The position numbers and the translations under genes are program-made. Of a DNA stretch of 32,216 bases, positions 25,348 to 32,216 are shown one piece after another. The stretch covers positions 1 through 32,216 of the forward strand of contig QHYL01000422.1 in assembly GCA_003224105.1 (NCBI GenBank), written 5' to 3'. Numbering within the stretch: the stretch's first letter is position 1; each line of letters starts with the position of its first letter. The notes under the pieces are model-generated. The model did no database searches. It was not told the DNA's origin and was given only the letters and a program-made list of their open reading frames with translations. The DNA is from Acidobacteriota bacterium (GTDB lineage Bacteria > Acidobacteriota > Terriglobia > Acidiferrales > UBA7541).

Positions 25348-26060
25348 ACCCAGCCAATGTGAAACGTCAGGAGGCCGAAATGCAACGCCACACGCAACAG
25401 GATGGCCGCGAACACTCCCGCCATCCAGTCATCCGCCATGATGCCCCAGCCGCCGCGCAATTTCTCGAGACGGTGAATGGGCCACGGCTTCAAGATATCG
25501 AATACTCGAAAAAGTATAAAACCCAAAAGCAGGTATTTCCAGTTGGCGAGGCTCAACGCGAAAAAGATGGTGTATTGGGAAAAGTCAAAATGGGTCATCA
25601 AGTGCGGCAGGGCGATGGGGATCAGTGGCAGCAGCAGGGCCAGGTGCTGGCCGGCCACTTCGTCAATGACCACGTGCTGGGGGTCCTCGACGCACGCGTA
25701 GGAAGCCACGCGCGACGCGCTCCAAACTCCAAGAGCCGATAACAAAAGGAAGAGCACGCCGGTAATCAACAGCGGAAAGGCGAGCATCGAGTTGTGAACG
25801 CTGGTTCCGGGCGTGCCGAACAAGTTTTCCCTTAGAATCGTGTCTGCCAGTGGATGCAACGAAAATAAATCGCGAATGGACCGCGGATGCAAAAAGAATA
25901 TGGCCGAAAGAAAAGCAGTGGCGACGCCGGCCAGCGATCCAAGCGTACCCGGCGCTTTGCGAATGTAGCCAATCCCGAACACCGTCGCGACCGCTAGCGC
26001 CAGTCGCGGCCTTTCGCGGGAATTATCCAATGCGCGCCCAGGGCTAGGATTCGTGGTCAT
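25344..26060 (-). CDS. pgpA: Phosphatidylglycerophosphatase A
   Basis: PgpA removes phosphate from phosphatidylglycerophosphate to give phosphatidylglycerol. The 238-residue membrane protein has the family motifs GYIRKAPGTLGSLAG, DPQHVVIDEVAGQ and FRVFDILKPWPIHRLEKLRGGWGIMADDWMAG, the Asp/Glu-rich Mg-binding active site. Hydrophobic helices lie between them. It is longer than E. coli PgpA because of a polar N-terminus and an insert of about 40 residues (residues 55-95, NLFGTPGTSVHNS). Its start lies inside the yacG end (17-bp overlap) and its stop overlaps the NHL gene as ATGA. It forms part of a lipid-synthesis set with plsY and gpsA downstream. Confidence 0.94.
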   Translation of the reverse strand: MTTNPSPGRALDNSRERPRLALAVATVFGIGYIRKAPGTLGSLAGVATAFLSAIFFLHPRSIRDLFSLHPLADTILRENLFGTPGTSVHNSMLAFPLLITGVLFLLLSALGVWSASRVASYACVEDPQHVVIDEVAGQHLALLLPLIPIALPHLMTHFDFSQYTIFFALSLANWKYLLLGFILFRVFDILKPWPIHRLEKLRGGWGIMADDWMAGVFAAILLRVALHFGLLTFHIGWV

Positions 26061-26262
26061 CGGGTTTGTCGAGATCGAGCAGAATCGTCTTGCGCTCGCC
26101 TTCCACGGGTTCCTCTTCGTCGAAAATTGGATCGGAGACCACGTACTTCTCGCTGGCCCAGCAGCCCAGGTCCTGCATCCGGCAGCGCTCGCTGCAAAAC
26201 GGGAAGTCCTTGTGCACTTCCGAGTCAGTCTCGGCTTTGCAAATCGGGCATCTATGCTTCAT
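26044..26262 (-). CDS. yacG: DNA gyrase inhibitor YacG-like zinc protein
   Basis: This 72-residue zinc-ribbon protein has Cys5 and Cys8 (CPIC), then Cys23 and Cys27 in FCSERCRMQDLGCWASEKYVV, which is the YacG signature. In E. coli YacG binds GyrB and blocks its DNA binding. The C-terminal half is acidic (DPIFDEEEPVEGERK). I start at ATG 26262; the ORF track's 17 extra residues (NAEDTENAE) are a translated 9-nt repeat, not protein homology. It overlaps pgpA by 17 bp and is first in the long minus-strand run. A possible minus-strand -10, TATACT, lies at 26363-26368 without a good -35. Confidence 0.88.
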   Translation of the reverse strand: MKHRCPICKAETDSEVHKDFPFCSERCRMQDLGCWASEKYVVSDPIFDEEEPVEGERKTILLDLDKPDDHES

Positions 26263-26273
26263 GTTGAAATTCT

Positions 26274-26300
26274 TCTCTGCGTTCTCTGTGTCCTCTGCGT
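26274..26300. repeat. Three tandem 9-nt units, YCTCTGYGT
   Basis: TCTCTGCGT, TCTCTGTGT and CCTCTGCGT follow one another without a gap just upstream of yacG. On the minus strand they read ACGCAGAGG, ACACAGAGA, ACGCAGAGA and translate to NAEDTENAE. That peptide is familiar from mis-extended N-termini in environmental genomes. The element lies in the yacG leader. Confidence 0.7.
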
Positions 26301-26370
26301 TGAGGAATCCCAAAGCGCCCGGGCCGGGAAATAGGCTCGCAGAGAATGGCTCCTCGACCGAAAGTATAGC

Positions 26371-27834
26371 CTACCCGAGCACGCGCAGCGGCGCACCGGT
26401 AGCAATTCTGTGAAGCTTCTCCGCAGGCGGAACTGGCGCCGTAACATGTACGCTTGCGTCCGTTTTTCTCGCCGGCCGCGGCAGAATCTCCACCACGTGC
26501 CCAATCAAGTCGTACGCATCAGACTTCGTGATTTTCACGCGTACCATGTCCCCTTGTTCTGCGATTTCTCCACTCGTCAACTCGATATCCGTCAGGTAGA
26601 GCTTCCCATCAATCTCCGGCGCCATGCCTTCCAGGCGGGCCTCCCACACCAACGGGTTGTCTTTCGAGGGACCTTCCACCAGCGCAACATAAGTCTCCCT
26701 CTTTACCGCGCGATATTTCGCGCGCAGGTTTTCCCGCGAAACCTTCTTCTGGATAGCCATCAGGCGCTTTCGCCGGTCAGTGATCGTTTCCGCATCCACT
26801 TTTTCACTCAGCGAATAACTCCCGGCGTTGTCCACATCCGAGTATTCAAACACGCCCATCCAATCGAGCTTCGCGGTCCTCACGAAATCGCACAGCTCCT
26901 TGAAATCTTGTTCCGTTTCGCCCGGAAATCCCACGATGAACGACGTGCGCAGCGACACGCCTGGAATGGTCTTCCGCATGCGCTCGAGCAGGTGCAGGAA
27001 CGCGTCGCCGTTCGAGCCGCGCTTCATGCGTGCCAAGACGTTCCGGCTGGCATGCTGCAACGGCATGTCAAAGTACTTTGCCAGCCGCGGATGCGCCGCG
27101 ATAGTGTCCAGCAATTTCTGCGTCACGCGGTTTGGATAGGCATAGAGGAACCGCACCCACAGCAAGTCTTCGATTTGTCCGAGCTTCGCGAGCAATTGCG
27201 CCAGCCCGTCGCGCAGGCCCAAATCCTCTCCGTAAGAAGTCGTGTCCTGGCCGATAAGCGTGATTTCCCGCGCGCCGGCTGCGGCAAGATTTTCCGCTTC
27301 GCGCACGACCGATTCAAATCGCCGGCTGCGGAATTTCCCGCGCAGTTCGGGAATGATGCAAAACGTGCAGGGATGGTCGCAGCCTTCCGCAATCTTGATG
27401 TACGCGGCGTGTTTTGGCGTCGTCACGGTGCGGGGTGTGAACTCGTGATACAAAAACGTTGGAGGTTGCGCCGGCAATACACGCAGGTCGCCATGCACGG
27501 CTTCCAGAATGCGCTCGACTTCGCCGGTTCCCACCACCGCATCCACTTCCGGCACTTGCTCCAGAATCTGTTCGCGATACCGCTCCACAAGGCAGCCGGC
27601 CACAATCAATTTTTTCGCCGCCCCGAATTTCTTGTACTCCGCCATTTCCAGGATGGCGTCCACGGATTCTTTCTGCGCCGCCTCGATGAAGCTGCAGGTG
27701 TTGACAACGAGCACTTCCGCCTCATCGGCGCGGGGCGTGAGCTCATAGCCATCACGCGTAAGAATGCCCATCATCACCTCGCTGTCCACGAGGTTCTTCG
27801 GGCATCCCAGGCTCACAAATCCAACTTTCGTCAT
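26371..27834 (-). CDS. rimO: Ribosomal protein uS12 methylthiotransferase RimO
   Basis: RimO adds a methylthio group to the conserved Asp of ribosomal protein S12, using two 4Fe-4S clusters. The 487-residue product has an N-terminal UPF0004 domain with cluster cysteines 11, 47 and 81 (GCPKNLVDSE, NTCSFIEAA, AGCL). The radical-SAM core has Cys152, Cys156 and Cys159 (GCDHPCTFC), and a C-terminal TRAM domain (about 385-450) follows. GCPKNLVDSEVMMG and the YAYPN segment point to RimO and not to MiaB. A Pro/Ala-rich tail of about 35 residues follows TRAM. The start ATG 27834 leads straight into the family sequence. The opposite-strand 495-residue ORF 26410-27897 is a shadow. Confidence 0.97.
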   Translation of the reverse strand: MTKVGFVSLGCPKNLVDSEVMMGILTRDGYELTPRADEAEVLVVNTCSFIEAAQKESVDAILEMAEYKKFGAAKKLIVAGCLVERYREQILEQVPEVDAVVGTGEVERILEAVHGDLRVLPAQPPTFLYHEFTPRTVTTPKHAAYIKIAEGCDHPCTFCIIPELRGKFRSRRFESVVREAENLAAAGAREITLIGQDTTSYGEDLGLRDGLAQLLAKLGQIEDLLWVRFLYAYPNRVTQKLLDTIAAHPRLAKYFDMPLQHASRNVLARMKRGSNGDAFLHLLERMRKTIPGVSLRTSFIVGFPGETEQDFKELCDFVRTAKLDWMGVFEYSDVDNAGSYSLSEKVDAETITDRRKRLMAIQKKVSRENLRAKYRAVKRETYVALVEGPSKDNPLVWEARLEGMAPEIDGKLYLTDIELTSGEIAEQGDMVRVKITKSDAYDLIGHVVEILPRPARKTDASVHVTAPVPPAEKLHRIATGAPLRVLG

Positions 27835-27973
27835 AGGAATGGAAATCGTTCCTTAAGGCAATTCTTCATTCTAGCATGCGCGTGCGTTCGAACCTGAATT
27901 TGAAGTTGACTAGCTAAGGGGTGCGTTGATTTTCGACGGGCTTGAGATATTCTTTAGATATGAATCGCCACGC

Positions 27974-27979
27974 GATAAT
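27974..27979 (+). promoter_or_regulatory. Possible -10 element for the tRNA-like RNA
   Basis: GATAAT matches five of six -10 positions and is followed by a GC-rich discriminator. It ends 15 bases before the predicted 5' end of the cloverleaf. The -35 is weak (TTTAGA at 27953-27958, short spacing), so this is suggestive only. Confidence 0.3.
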
Positions 27980-27994
27980 AGGACCTCGCGCATC

Positions 27995-28087
27995 GGTGGG
28001 TAGCACCAGCCGTGCAGGGGGTCTTATAAGCCCTGGGAAACGCTAGATTAGCGTGCCGGGAGGGGGCGGCACCCTCACCCACCACCA
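27995..28087 (+). tRNA. tRNA-like cloverleaf, anticodon UAU, long variable arm, atypical D- and T-loops
   Basis: A 93-nt plus-strand segment folds as a full cloverleaf. The acceptor GGTGGGT/ACCCACC (27995-28001/28077-28083) has 7 of 7 pairs. It is followed by encoded A-CCA (28084-28087). The D stem is GCAC/GTGC (28003-28006/28012-28015). The anticodon stem is GGGGT/GCCCT (28018-28022/28030-28034, two G-U pairs) with loop CTTATAA, giving U33 and anticodon UAU (28025-28027). The variable arm is ACGCTA-GAT-TAGCGT (28040-28054). The T stem is GAGGG/CCCTC (28060-28064/28072-28076), abutting the acceptor as in real tRNAs, with a 7-nt loop. Odd points: one linker base before the D stem instead of two, a 5-nt D-loop (CAGCC) without GG, and T-loop GGCGGCA instead of TTCRA. 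A class II arm with an Ile-type anticodon is unusual. It may be a divergent or serine-type tRNA, a tRNA-like regulatory RNA, or a pseudogene. Confidence 0.55.
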
Positions 28088-28106
28088 ATCTCAAAGCCAA
28101 AACACA

Positions 28107-28129
28107 GTGCAGGCTGAAGTCTGTGCTAC
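28107..28129. repeat. Third copy of the TGAAG-hairpin repeat
   Basis: GTGCAGGC-TGAA-GTCTGTGC pairs over all eight positions (three G-U) and is followed by TAC, matching the loop and tail of the two units between groES and groEL. It lies 20 bases after the tRNA-like segment and 22 bases from the tgpA-like stop. The rest of the 317-bp gap (27835-27973 and 28088-28106) shows no ORF or other structure that I can support. Confidence 0.65.
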
Positions 28130-28151
28130 GGCAACCTGGTTCGAACGAACT

Positions 28152-30431
28152 TTACCGCGCAGGTTTTGTCCACGAACGCAATAGTGCGCGAACTTGTTCG
28201 AGCAATTGACCAAGGCGCGTCGTGTTGCATGGCGCGCCGCCAAAGCGGGCGTGCACGTAAAGTTGCGTAAACTCTTGCACCGCCGGAGCAAGTTGCGGTG
28301 AATCCATGGCCGCGGCAAATTCCAAGGGCGTTTGCGTCTCGGCCCGCGGCAAGCCACGCCGCGCCAACACCCGCAGCAATTCCGCATACAGCCGCGAAGC
28401 AAGCTGAGGGTCGGAGCGTCCCGGCTTGGCCGCGCGAATTCGCAGAAACAGTCGCATCCGCCGAATCACTTCCGCAGGCACGTTGTAGCGCAGCGCCAGA
28501 AGCAACAACACGAGCACAACCGGAAGCAAATATCCCAGCGAGCCGTGTTCCAGCTGCCAGGACTTCAGCCATCGCTTGGCGTCTTGTTGTTTCCGGTCAA
28601 ACCAGGCTCGGGCCGATTCTCCCCAATTCTTCGAACCGCGTTGCAGGTTTTGCGCCAAGGTCACCTGATGCGCGAAGTCGTAGCCAATCACCCACTCATT
28701 CCAGGTCATCTGCATCCAGTCGATGTAAAACCCAAGCCGCGTCAAAAAGCCGTTCCCGCCCGCGCCGCTGGACGGCGTGGGATCGAAGACCTGCCAGCCA
28801 TTTCCGGGGAAGTACACCTCCACCCAGCTATGCGCGTCGCTCGCGCGCACGATGTAGTCGCCGCCCAGGTCGTTGTACTCTCCGGGGAGAAACCCGTTTA
28901 CTTCGCGCGAGGGAATGCCCAGCGTTCGAAGCATGATGGCCATGGCCGAAGCGAAATATTCACAATGTCCCGCGCGCGTTTCGAACAGGAAGTGCGCCAG
29001 CGGATCCTGCCCCGGCTTCCCGCTGAGATTCAACGTGTAGGCGAAGCGCGTGCGCAAATACGTTTCGATACGCTGAGCCTTGTCGAACGGTGTTTGCGCG
29101 TTTTTCGTGATTTCTCGCGCTAGATCTGGAATGCGCCGGTCGAGCTCTGCGGGAAGCTGCAAGTAAGTCGAGGTAATGTCACTTGAGTAGTCGGCTCCCG
29201 CGGTTCGGAGTCTCCCGGCATCGCGCGGCGGCAAGCGCGAATTACCTGCGTAGCGGACCGCGGCGAAGTTACCGAAGGGGACTTTCAGCGTCCCGGTCTC
29301 GTCGGTAAGAAGGTAATTGCGTTGCATCGCAGCAAACGAATTTGTCGCTCCGCCGCTGAAGTTCCCCTGCACGGCTAAGACTCTTCCCGGGACAAAAATC
29401 GCGTTGGTGGCCACCGGCTCGAGATACACCGTGTAATTGACGGTCTGCCCCGAAATGTTTTCCTTCTGGGCTGGTTCCGGCGTATGAATCCAGCCATCCG
29501 CTTTCGTTCCAAGCCTCCGGGGATTTATCACGTTCGAGCTCCAACGCTTTCCATCGAAGGTCGTTAGAGCAATGCCCCTCCATCGCAGCCATTCGTATCC
29601 AATCGGCTTTCCCGTTTCCACGCGCATCACCACTGCGGAGCTTTTCTTGATCTCTCCGATCTGGCCCAGTTCGACATCTTCGGTGAAACCGGTCATGAGC
29701 GTGGGGCTGAAGCTGACGCGTCCCAAATAGCCGGCGCTGAATCGCGGGAAGAAAAAGAAGAACATCCCCCCCAGAAGGATGGTGCCTAAGGCCACACTCA
29801 GAGAGGCAAAGCTGAGCGAGCGATTGAGTTTGCGCTCCGTTTCCGGGTGTGCGGGGACCGGGGAGATGGTTCCGGCGGCCCCGCGCCGTAATTCCAATCC
29901 GATGAATGTGGAAACTCCAGACAGGAGGAAAAGGAAAAACAGGGTCAAGAACAGCGTGTCTACGGTCAGGATGGCCGCTGCCAGAATTGCCGCAAACGCC
30001 AGCATGCTCAAGAAGTGCGCGTCGCGGTCCGTAGAAGCGCTGTAAAACCGGACTAGCATAGCCACAATGAGAAAATGCACTACCGCCAGAAGCAGGGCAA
30101 AGAGCGGCGGATTTGATGAGCCGCCAACAAAAAACCGCGACAGAAACAGCGCGTCCACCGGGAAGAACAAGAGATACACCAGCAGGCACCAGGTTGCGGC
30201 GCGAGGAGCAAGTTCCACTGGGCGTCCATGCCACCAGCGATAGCCTTTCTGCAGCGCCGCGAGCGGGGCAATCAATGAGGTGAATAAATCCAGTTTTCCG
30301 GTGCTCGCCAGCGTCAGGATCGAAGTAAGAACCAGCAGGGAAAGGGACGCGCGGAAATATTTTTCGGCGGGCAATGCCGGGGCAGGCTGAGTTGTCGCGG
30401 TTGTGGCCATGGGAATTTCATATCGTAACAT
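28152..30431 (-). CDS. TgpA-like membrane transglutaminase (DUF3488, transglutaminase core, DUF4129)
   Basis: This 759-residue protein has six or seven N-terminal hydrophobic helices (DUF3488, residues about 30-240) and a large extracytoplasmic part. A transglutaminase-like core follows with the Cys-His-Asp triad in RAGHCEYFASAMAIMLR, SDAHSWVEVYF and WQVFDPTPS. One further helix (SLGYLLPVVLVLLLLAL) and a C-terminal DUF4129-type helical domain end it. Members are thought to act on envelope proteins. ATG 30431 has GGAG about 8 bases upstream; ATG 30410 is an alternative without one. TgpA genes normally follow a MoxR ATPase and a DUF58 gene. The DUF58 gene is present upstream, separated by mutY. 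Confidence 0.92.
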   Translation of the reverse strand: MLRYEIPMATTATTQPAPALPAEKYFRASLSLLVLTSILTLASTGKLDLFTSLIAPLAALQKGYRWWHGRPVELAPRAATWCLLVYLLFFPVDALFLSRFFVGGSSNPPLFALLLAVVHFLIVAMLVRFYSASTDRDAHFLSMLAFAAILAAAILTVDTLFLTLFFLFLLSGVSTFIGLELRRGAAGTISPVPAHPETERKLNRSLSFASLSVALGTILLGGMFFFFFPRFSAGYLGRVSFSPTLMTGFTEDVELGQIGEIKKSSAVVMRVETGKPIGYEWLRWRGIALTTFDGKRWSSNVINPRRLGTKADGWIHTPEPAQKENISGQTVNYTVYLEPVATNAIFVPGRVLAVQGNFSGGATNSFAAMQRNYLLTDETGTLKVPFGNFAAVRYAGNSRLPPRDAGRLRTAGADYSSDITSTYLQLPAELDRRIPDLAREITKNAQTPFDKAQRIETYLRTRFAYTLNLSGKPGQDPLAHFLFETRAGHCEYFASAMAIMLRTLGIPSREVNGFLPGEYNDLGGDYIVRASDAHSWVEVYFPGNGWQVFDPTPSSGAGGNGFLTRLGFYIDWMQMTWNEWVIGYDFAHQVTLAQNLQRGSKNWGESARAWFDRKQQDAKRWLKSWQLEHGSLGYLLPVVLVLLLLALRYNVPAEVIRRMRLFLRIRAAKPGRSDPQLASRLYAELLRVLARRGLPRAETQTPLEFAAAMDSPQLAPAVQEFTQLYVHARFGGAPCNTTRLGQLLEQVRALLRSWTKPAR

Positions 30432-30492
30432 CGGCGATCTCCGCTATGCGGCGGCCTTTGAGGAAACCACCGAAAGAATAAACGCTCGGGCG

Positions 30493-31611
30493 CTATTGGG
30501 CGGACGAAGTCGCCGCAAGTGCCGCGCGGGCCACTTTTCGTGTGAGGTTGGAAACCGGCAGAACCGTAATTTCGCTTAGTGGAACTTGTTCTGCCCCTTT
30601 GATGCGCGGGAGTTTTTTCACGCTGATGCGAAACGGCTCCACGGTAACTTCGCGGTAGGTTACCGTATGCCGAACTTTTTCCGCCGCCACGAAGCGAAAG
30701 CTGCTATTCCGGTCACGAACCTGTAGCTTTCGCAAATGGCCGCGCAATTTCGCGACGGCGTCCCCGTTCACGGATACCGTCGGAAAATGCCATAAATTGG
30801 AAGCGAGCGTCGGAACGTGATCGGCGGGCGATTGCACGTTTCGTTTTTCAGGCGGAGAGAGCAGCAGCGTCCGACCGCGTTCGTCCGCAAAGACAGCCGC
30901 AGCCAGCCGGATCTCCACGGTTGCGCGTTTTTTGCGCTTCTCCGGTAGAAGATCCGCGATGCCCAGTTTGCGGCCTTCACAAAACTGCGTTACGGGACAG
31001 AGCAGGCACTGCGGAGATTTTGGCGAGCAAAGAGTGGCGCCGAGTTCCATCATCGCCTGGTTCCAATCCCCGGGCGATTTGGGCTCAAGGTAAGCATCCG
31101 CGCATTTCAGCAACTCCTGCCAGCGCGGCGATTCGCGCAAATCTCCGCGAACCGCTCCCAGGCGCGCCAGAACGCGGGCAACGTTGCCGTCCAGCACTGC
31201 CTGTTTTTGGCCGAAAGCAATGCTGAGAATGGCTGCCGCGGTGTAATTCCCGATTCCCGGCAACGCCAGCACGTCTCCCAGGCGCGACGGAAACTTGCCT
31301 CCATGCTCAGCGACAATCTGTTGCGCTGCCTTATGCAGATTTCTCGCGCGGCTGTAATAACCCAGCCCGGACCAGAAACGCAGCACTTCTTCCTCGGGTG
31401 CGGCAGCTAACGCGTGAAGACTCGGAAAGCGTTCGAGAAAACGTTCGTAATAGGGGATCACCGCCGCGACTCGCGTTTGCTGCAGCATGATTTCGGAAAG
31501 CCACACGCAATACGCGTCGCGCGTGCGCCGCCAGGGCAGGTCGCGTTGGGATTGCCGAAACCAGGAAAGCAATTGTTTGCGGAATGCGGCGAGTTCTCTT
31601 CCTTTTAGCAT
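30493..31611 (-). CDS. mutY: Adenine DNA glycosylase MutY
   Basis: MutY removes adenine paired with 8-oxoguanine. The 372-residue product has the HhH-GPD core: catalytic Glu40 in SEIMLQQTRV, helix-hairpin-helix LPGIGNYTAAAI, and Asp141 in VLDGNVARV. The 4Fe-4S cluster cysteines are 195, 202, 205 and 211 (C-x6-C-x2-C-x5-C). A C-terminal Nudix-like domain (about 228-365) recognises 8-oxoG. The ORF track extends to 31956, but the added 115 residues overlap the DUF58 gene and lack homology. ATG 31611 begins MLKGRELAAFRKQLLSWF. No clear Shine-Dalgarno is visible. It sits between DUF58 and tgpA, an uncommon place. Confidence 0.95.
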   Translation of the reverse strand: MLKGRELAAFRKQLLSWFRQSQRDLPWRRTRDAYCVWLSEIMLQQTRVAAVIPYYERFLERFPSLHALAAAPEEEVLRFWSGLGYYSRARNLHKAAQQIVAEHGGKFPSRLGDVLALPGIGNYTAAAILSIAFGQKQAVLDGNVARVLARLGAVRGDLRESPRWQELLKCADAYLEPKSPGDWNQAMMELGATLCSPKSPQCLLCPVTQFCEGRKLGIADLLPEKRKKRATVEIRLAAAVFADERGRTLLLSPPEKRNVQSPADHVPTLASNLWHFPTVSVNGDAVAKLRGHLRKLQVRDRNSSFRFVAAEKVRHTVTYREVTVEPFRISVKKLPRIKGAEQVPLSEITVLPVSNLTRKVARAALAATSSAQ

Positions 31612-31679
31612 AGTGCGTCGCGATTCTCGCACAAGTAGACAGGTTATTCGAGAAGCGCCCCCAAACTGCGATTGGTTTC

Positions 31680-32216
31680 TCAGTCGAGGAAGACGATGTA
31701 AGAGGTGCTCCACACCGCGTGAGGAAAAAAACCGCGGGGCTGGCTGGTTACGATGATTTTGAAGATTTCCGGATTCGAAGCGAGCTCGCTGATAAGCCTT
31801 TGCTCTGAATCGATGGGCAGCGGCTGCACGGCGGCAAGATGACCGAGGATTGCAAAAATATTTCTTTCGGCGGGAGCCAGAGGCACATCGAAGCCGACAC
31901 TGCGGAATTGCACCATGGAATTCGCCTGGTAGAAGTGCCACGCAATATTGGCGCATAGGGCGACCGCCCTCTCGAAGCGCTCGCTGATGGGCGGTTGTGT
32001 TGATGCCGAATTTGCCGCGGATGGCTCAACCGCTGCGGAGTGAGGATCAAGCACCAGCAACACGCGAGAGTCTTCCTCGCGCGTAAATTCCCGGACCATG
32101 AGCGAACCGGAACGCGCCGTCGCTTTCCAGTGGACCAGCCGCGCGCTGTCCGTGTGGACATAGTCGCGCAGCGCATATAAATCCTGGCCCCGCCCCTTGG
32201 TGATGCTTTCGAGCGC
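31680..32216 (-). CDS. DUF58 domain protein, N-terminus cut by window edge
   Basis: The frame enters from the right edge and encodes 178 C-terminal residues. It starts with SITKGRGQDLYALRDYV, then ARLVHWKATARSGSLMVREF, the DUF58 signature (DxARxxHWKxxAR), and VLLVLDP, a von Willebrand A-like strand. The ORF track shows only the part after the internal Met at 32099; the upstream 39 codons to the window edge are open and continue the homology. DUF58 proteins usually sit with MoxR ATPases and TgpA in an envelope or metal-insertase-like unit. The tgpA-like gene two positions downstream supports that. Confidence 0.88.
   Translation of the reverse strand, partial: ALESITKGRGQDLYALRDYVHTDSARLVHWKATARSGSLMVREFTREEDSRVLLVLDPHSAAVEPSAANSASTQPPISERFERAVALCANIAWHFYQANSMVQFRSVGFDVPLAPAERNIFAILGHLAAVQPLPIDSEQRLISELASNPEIFKIIVTSQPRGFFPHAVWSTSYIVFLD

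Noticed and set aside
27995-28087. Reading the structured segment as a tgpA terminator on the minus strand
   Set aside because: No T-run follows any of the hairpins on the minus strand, whereas the plus strand gives a full cloverleaf with ACCA.

Overview
The window looks like chromosome from an uncultured Acidobacteriota (Terriglobia-like) bacterium. That placement is an inference from moderately high GC, protein resemblance (DoxX, TgpA-type transglutaminase, TPR and NHL proteins) and intergenic hairpin and 9-nt repeats of a kind I associate with that phylum. No taxonomic marker in the window proves it. Most of the window is housekeeping gene clusters. I see no insertion sequence, prophage, CRISPR array or rRNA.

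Layout, left to right. (1) 1-3.0 kb: the tail of a phytanoyl-CoA-dioxygenase-like gene (+), then on the minus strand a small winged-helix-like protein, a DoxX membrane protein, and a phosphate pair (DUF47/PhoU-like regulator plus PiT transporter). (2) 3.2-3.7 kb: a lower-GC islet with a ribbon-helix-helix antitoxin-like protein and a small membrane protein, behind a promoter carrying a tandem 9-bp repeat. (3) 3.7-5.95 kb: groES-groEL (-) with a perfect CIRCE operator, a good promoter, a strong terminator and a tandem hairpin repeat between the two genes. (4) 6.1-9.6 kb: a membrane histidine kinase and a sigma-54 activator response regulator (+), with a candidate -24/-12 promoter in front. (5) 9.65-12.6 kb: MobA-like, MlaF-like ATPase and APC permease, translationally coupled (+). 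(6) 12.6-15.1 kb: riboflavin synthase (-) divergent from a Zn alcohol dehydrogenase and an unknown protein (+). (7) 15.1-26.3 kb: a long minus-strand run, read yacG, pgpA, NHL/IPT protein, cinA, thpR, plsY, gpsA, HD-GYP phosphodiesterase, ftsY, ribD, secreted TPR protein. Many junctions overlap or are a few bases apart. It combines glycerophospholipid synthesis (GpsA, PlsY, PgpA) with membrane targeting (FtsY), c-di-GMP turnover and cofactor metabolism. (8) 26.4-32.2 kb: rimO, a 317-bp gap, tgpA-like transglutaminase, mutY and a DUF58 gene cut by the window edge (all -).

The most interesting element is in the gap between tgpA and rimO. On the plus strand, opposite to both neighbours, 27995-28087 folds into a complete tRNA-like cloverleaf. 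It has a perfect 7-bp acceptor stem, a 4-bp D stem, a 5-bp anticodon stem with loop CTTATAA (anticodon UAU), a 6-bp long variable arm, a perfect 5-bp T stem with a 7-nt loop, and an encoded ACCA end. Its D- and T-loops lack the normal conserved bases. It is therefore either a divergent tRNA-like RNA or a decaying tRNA gene.

Other points worth a second look are the TGAAG hairpin repeat family (two units between groES and groEL, one beside the tRNA-like gene), the replaced C-terminus of GpsA, the candidate sigma-54 promoter before a sigma-54-type two-component system, and the RHH/membrane-protein pair.
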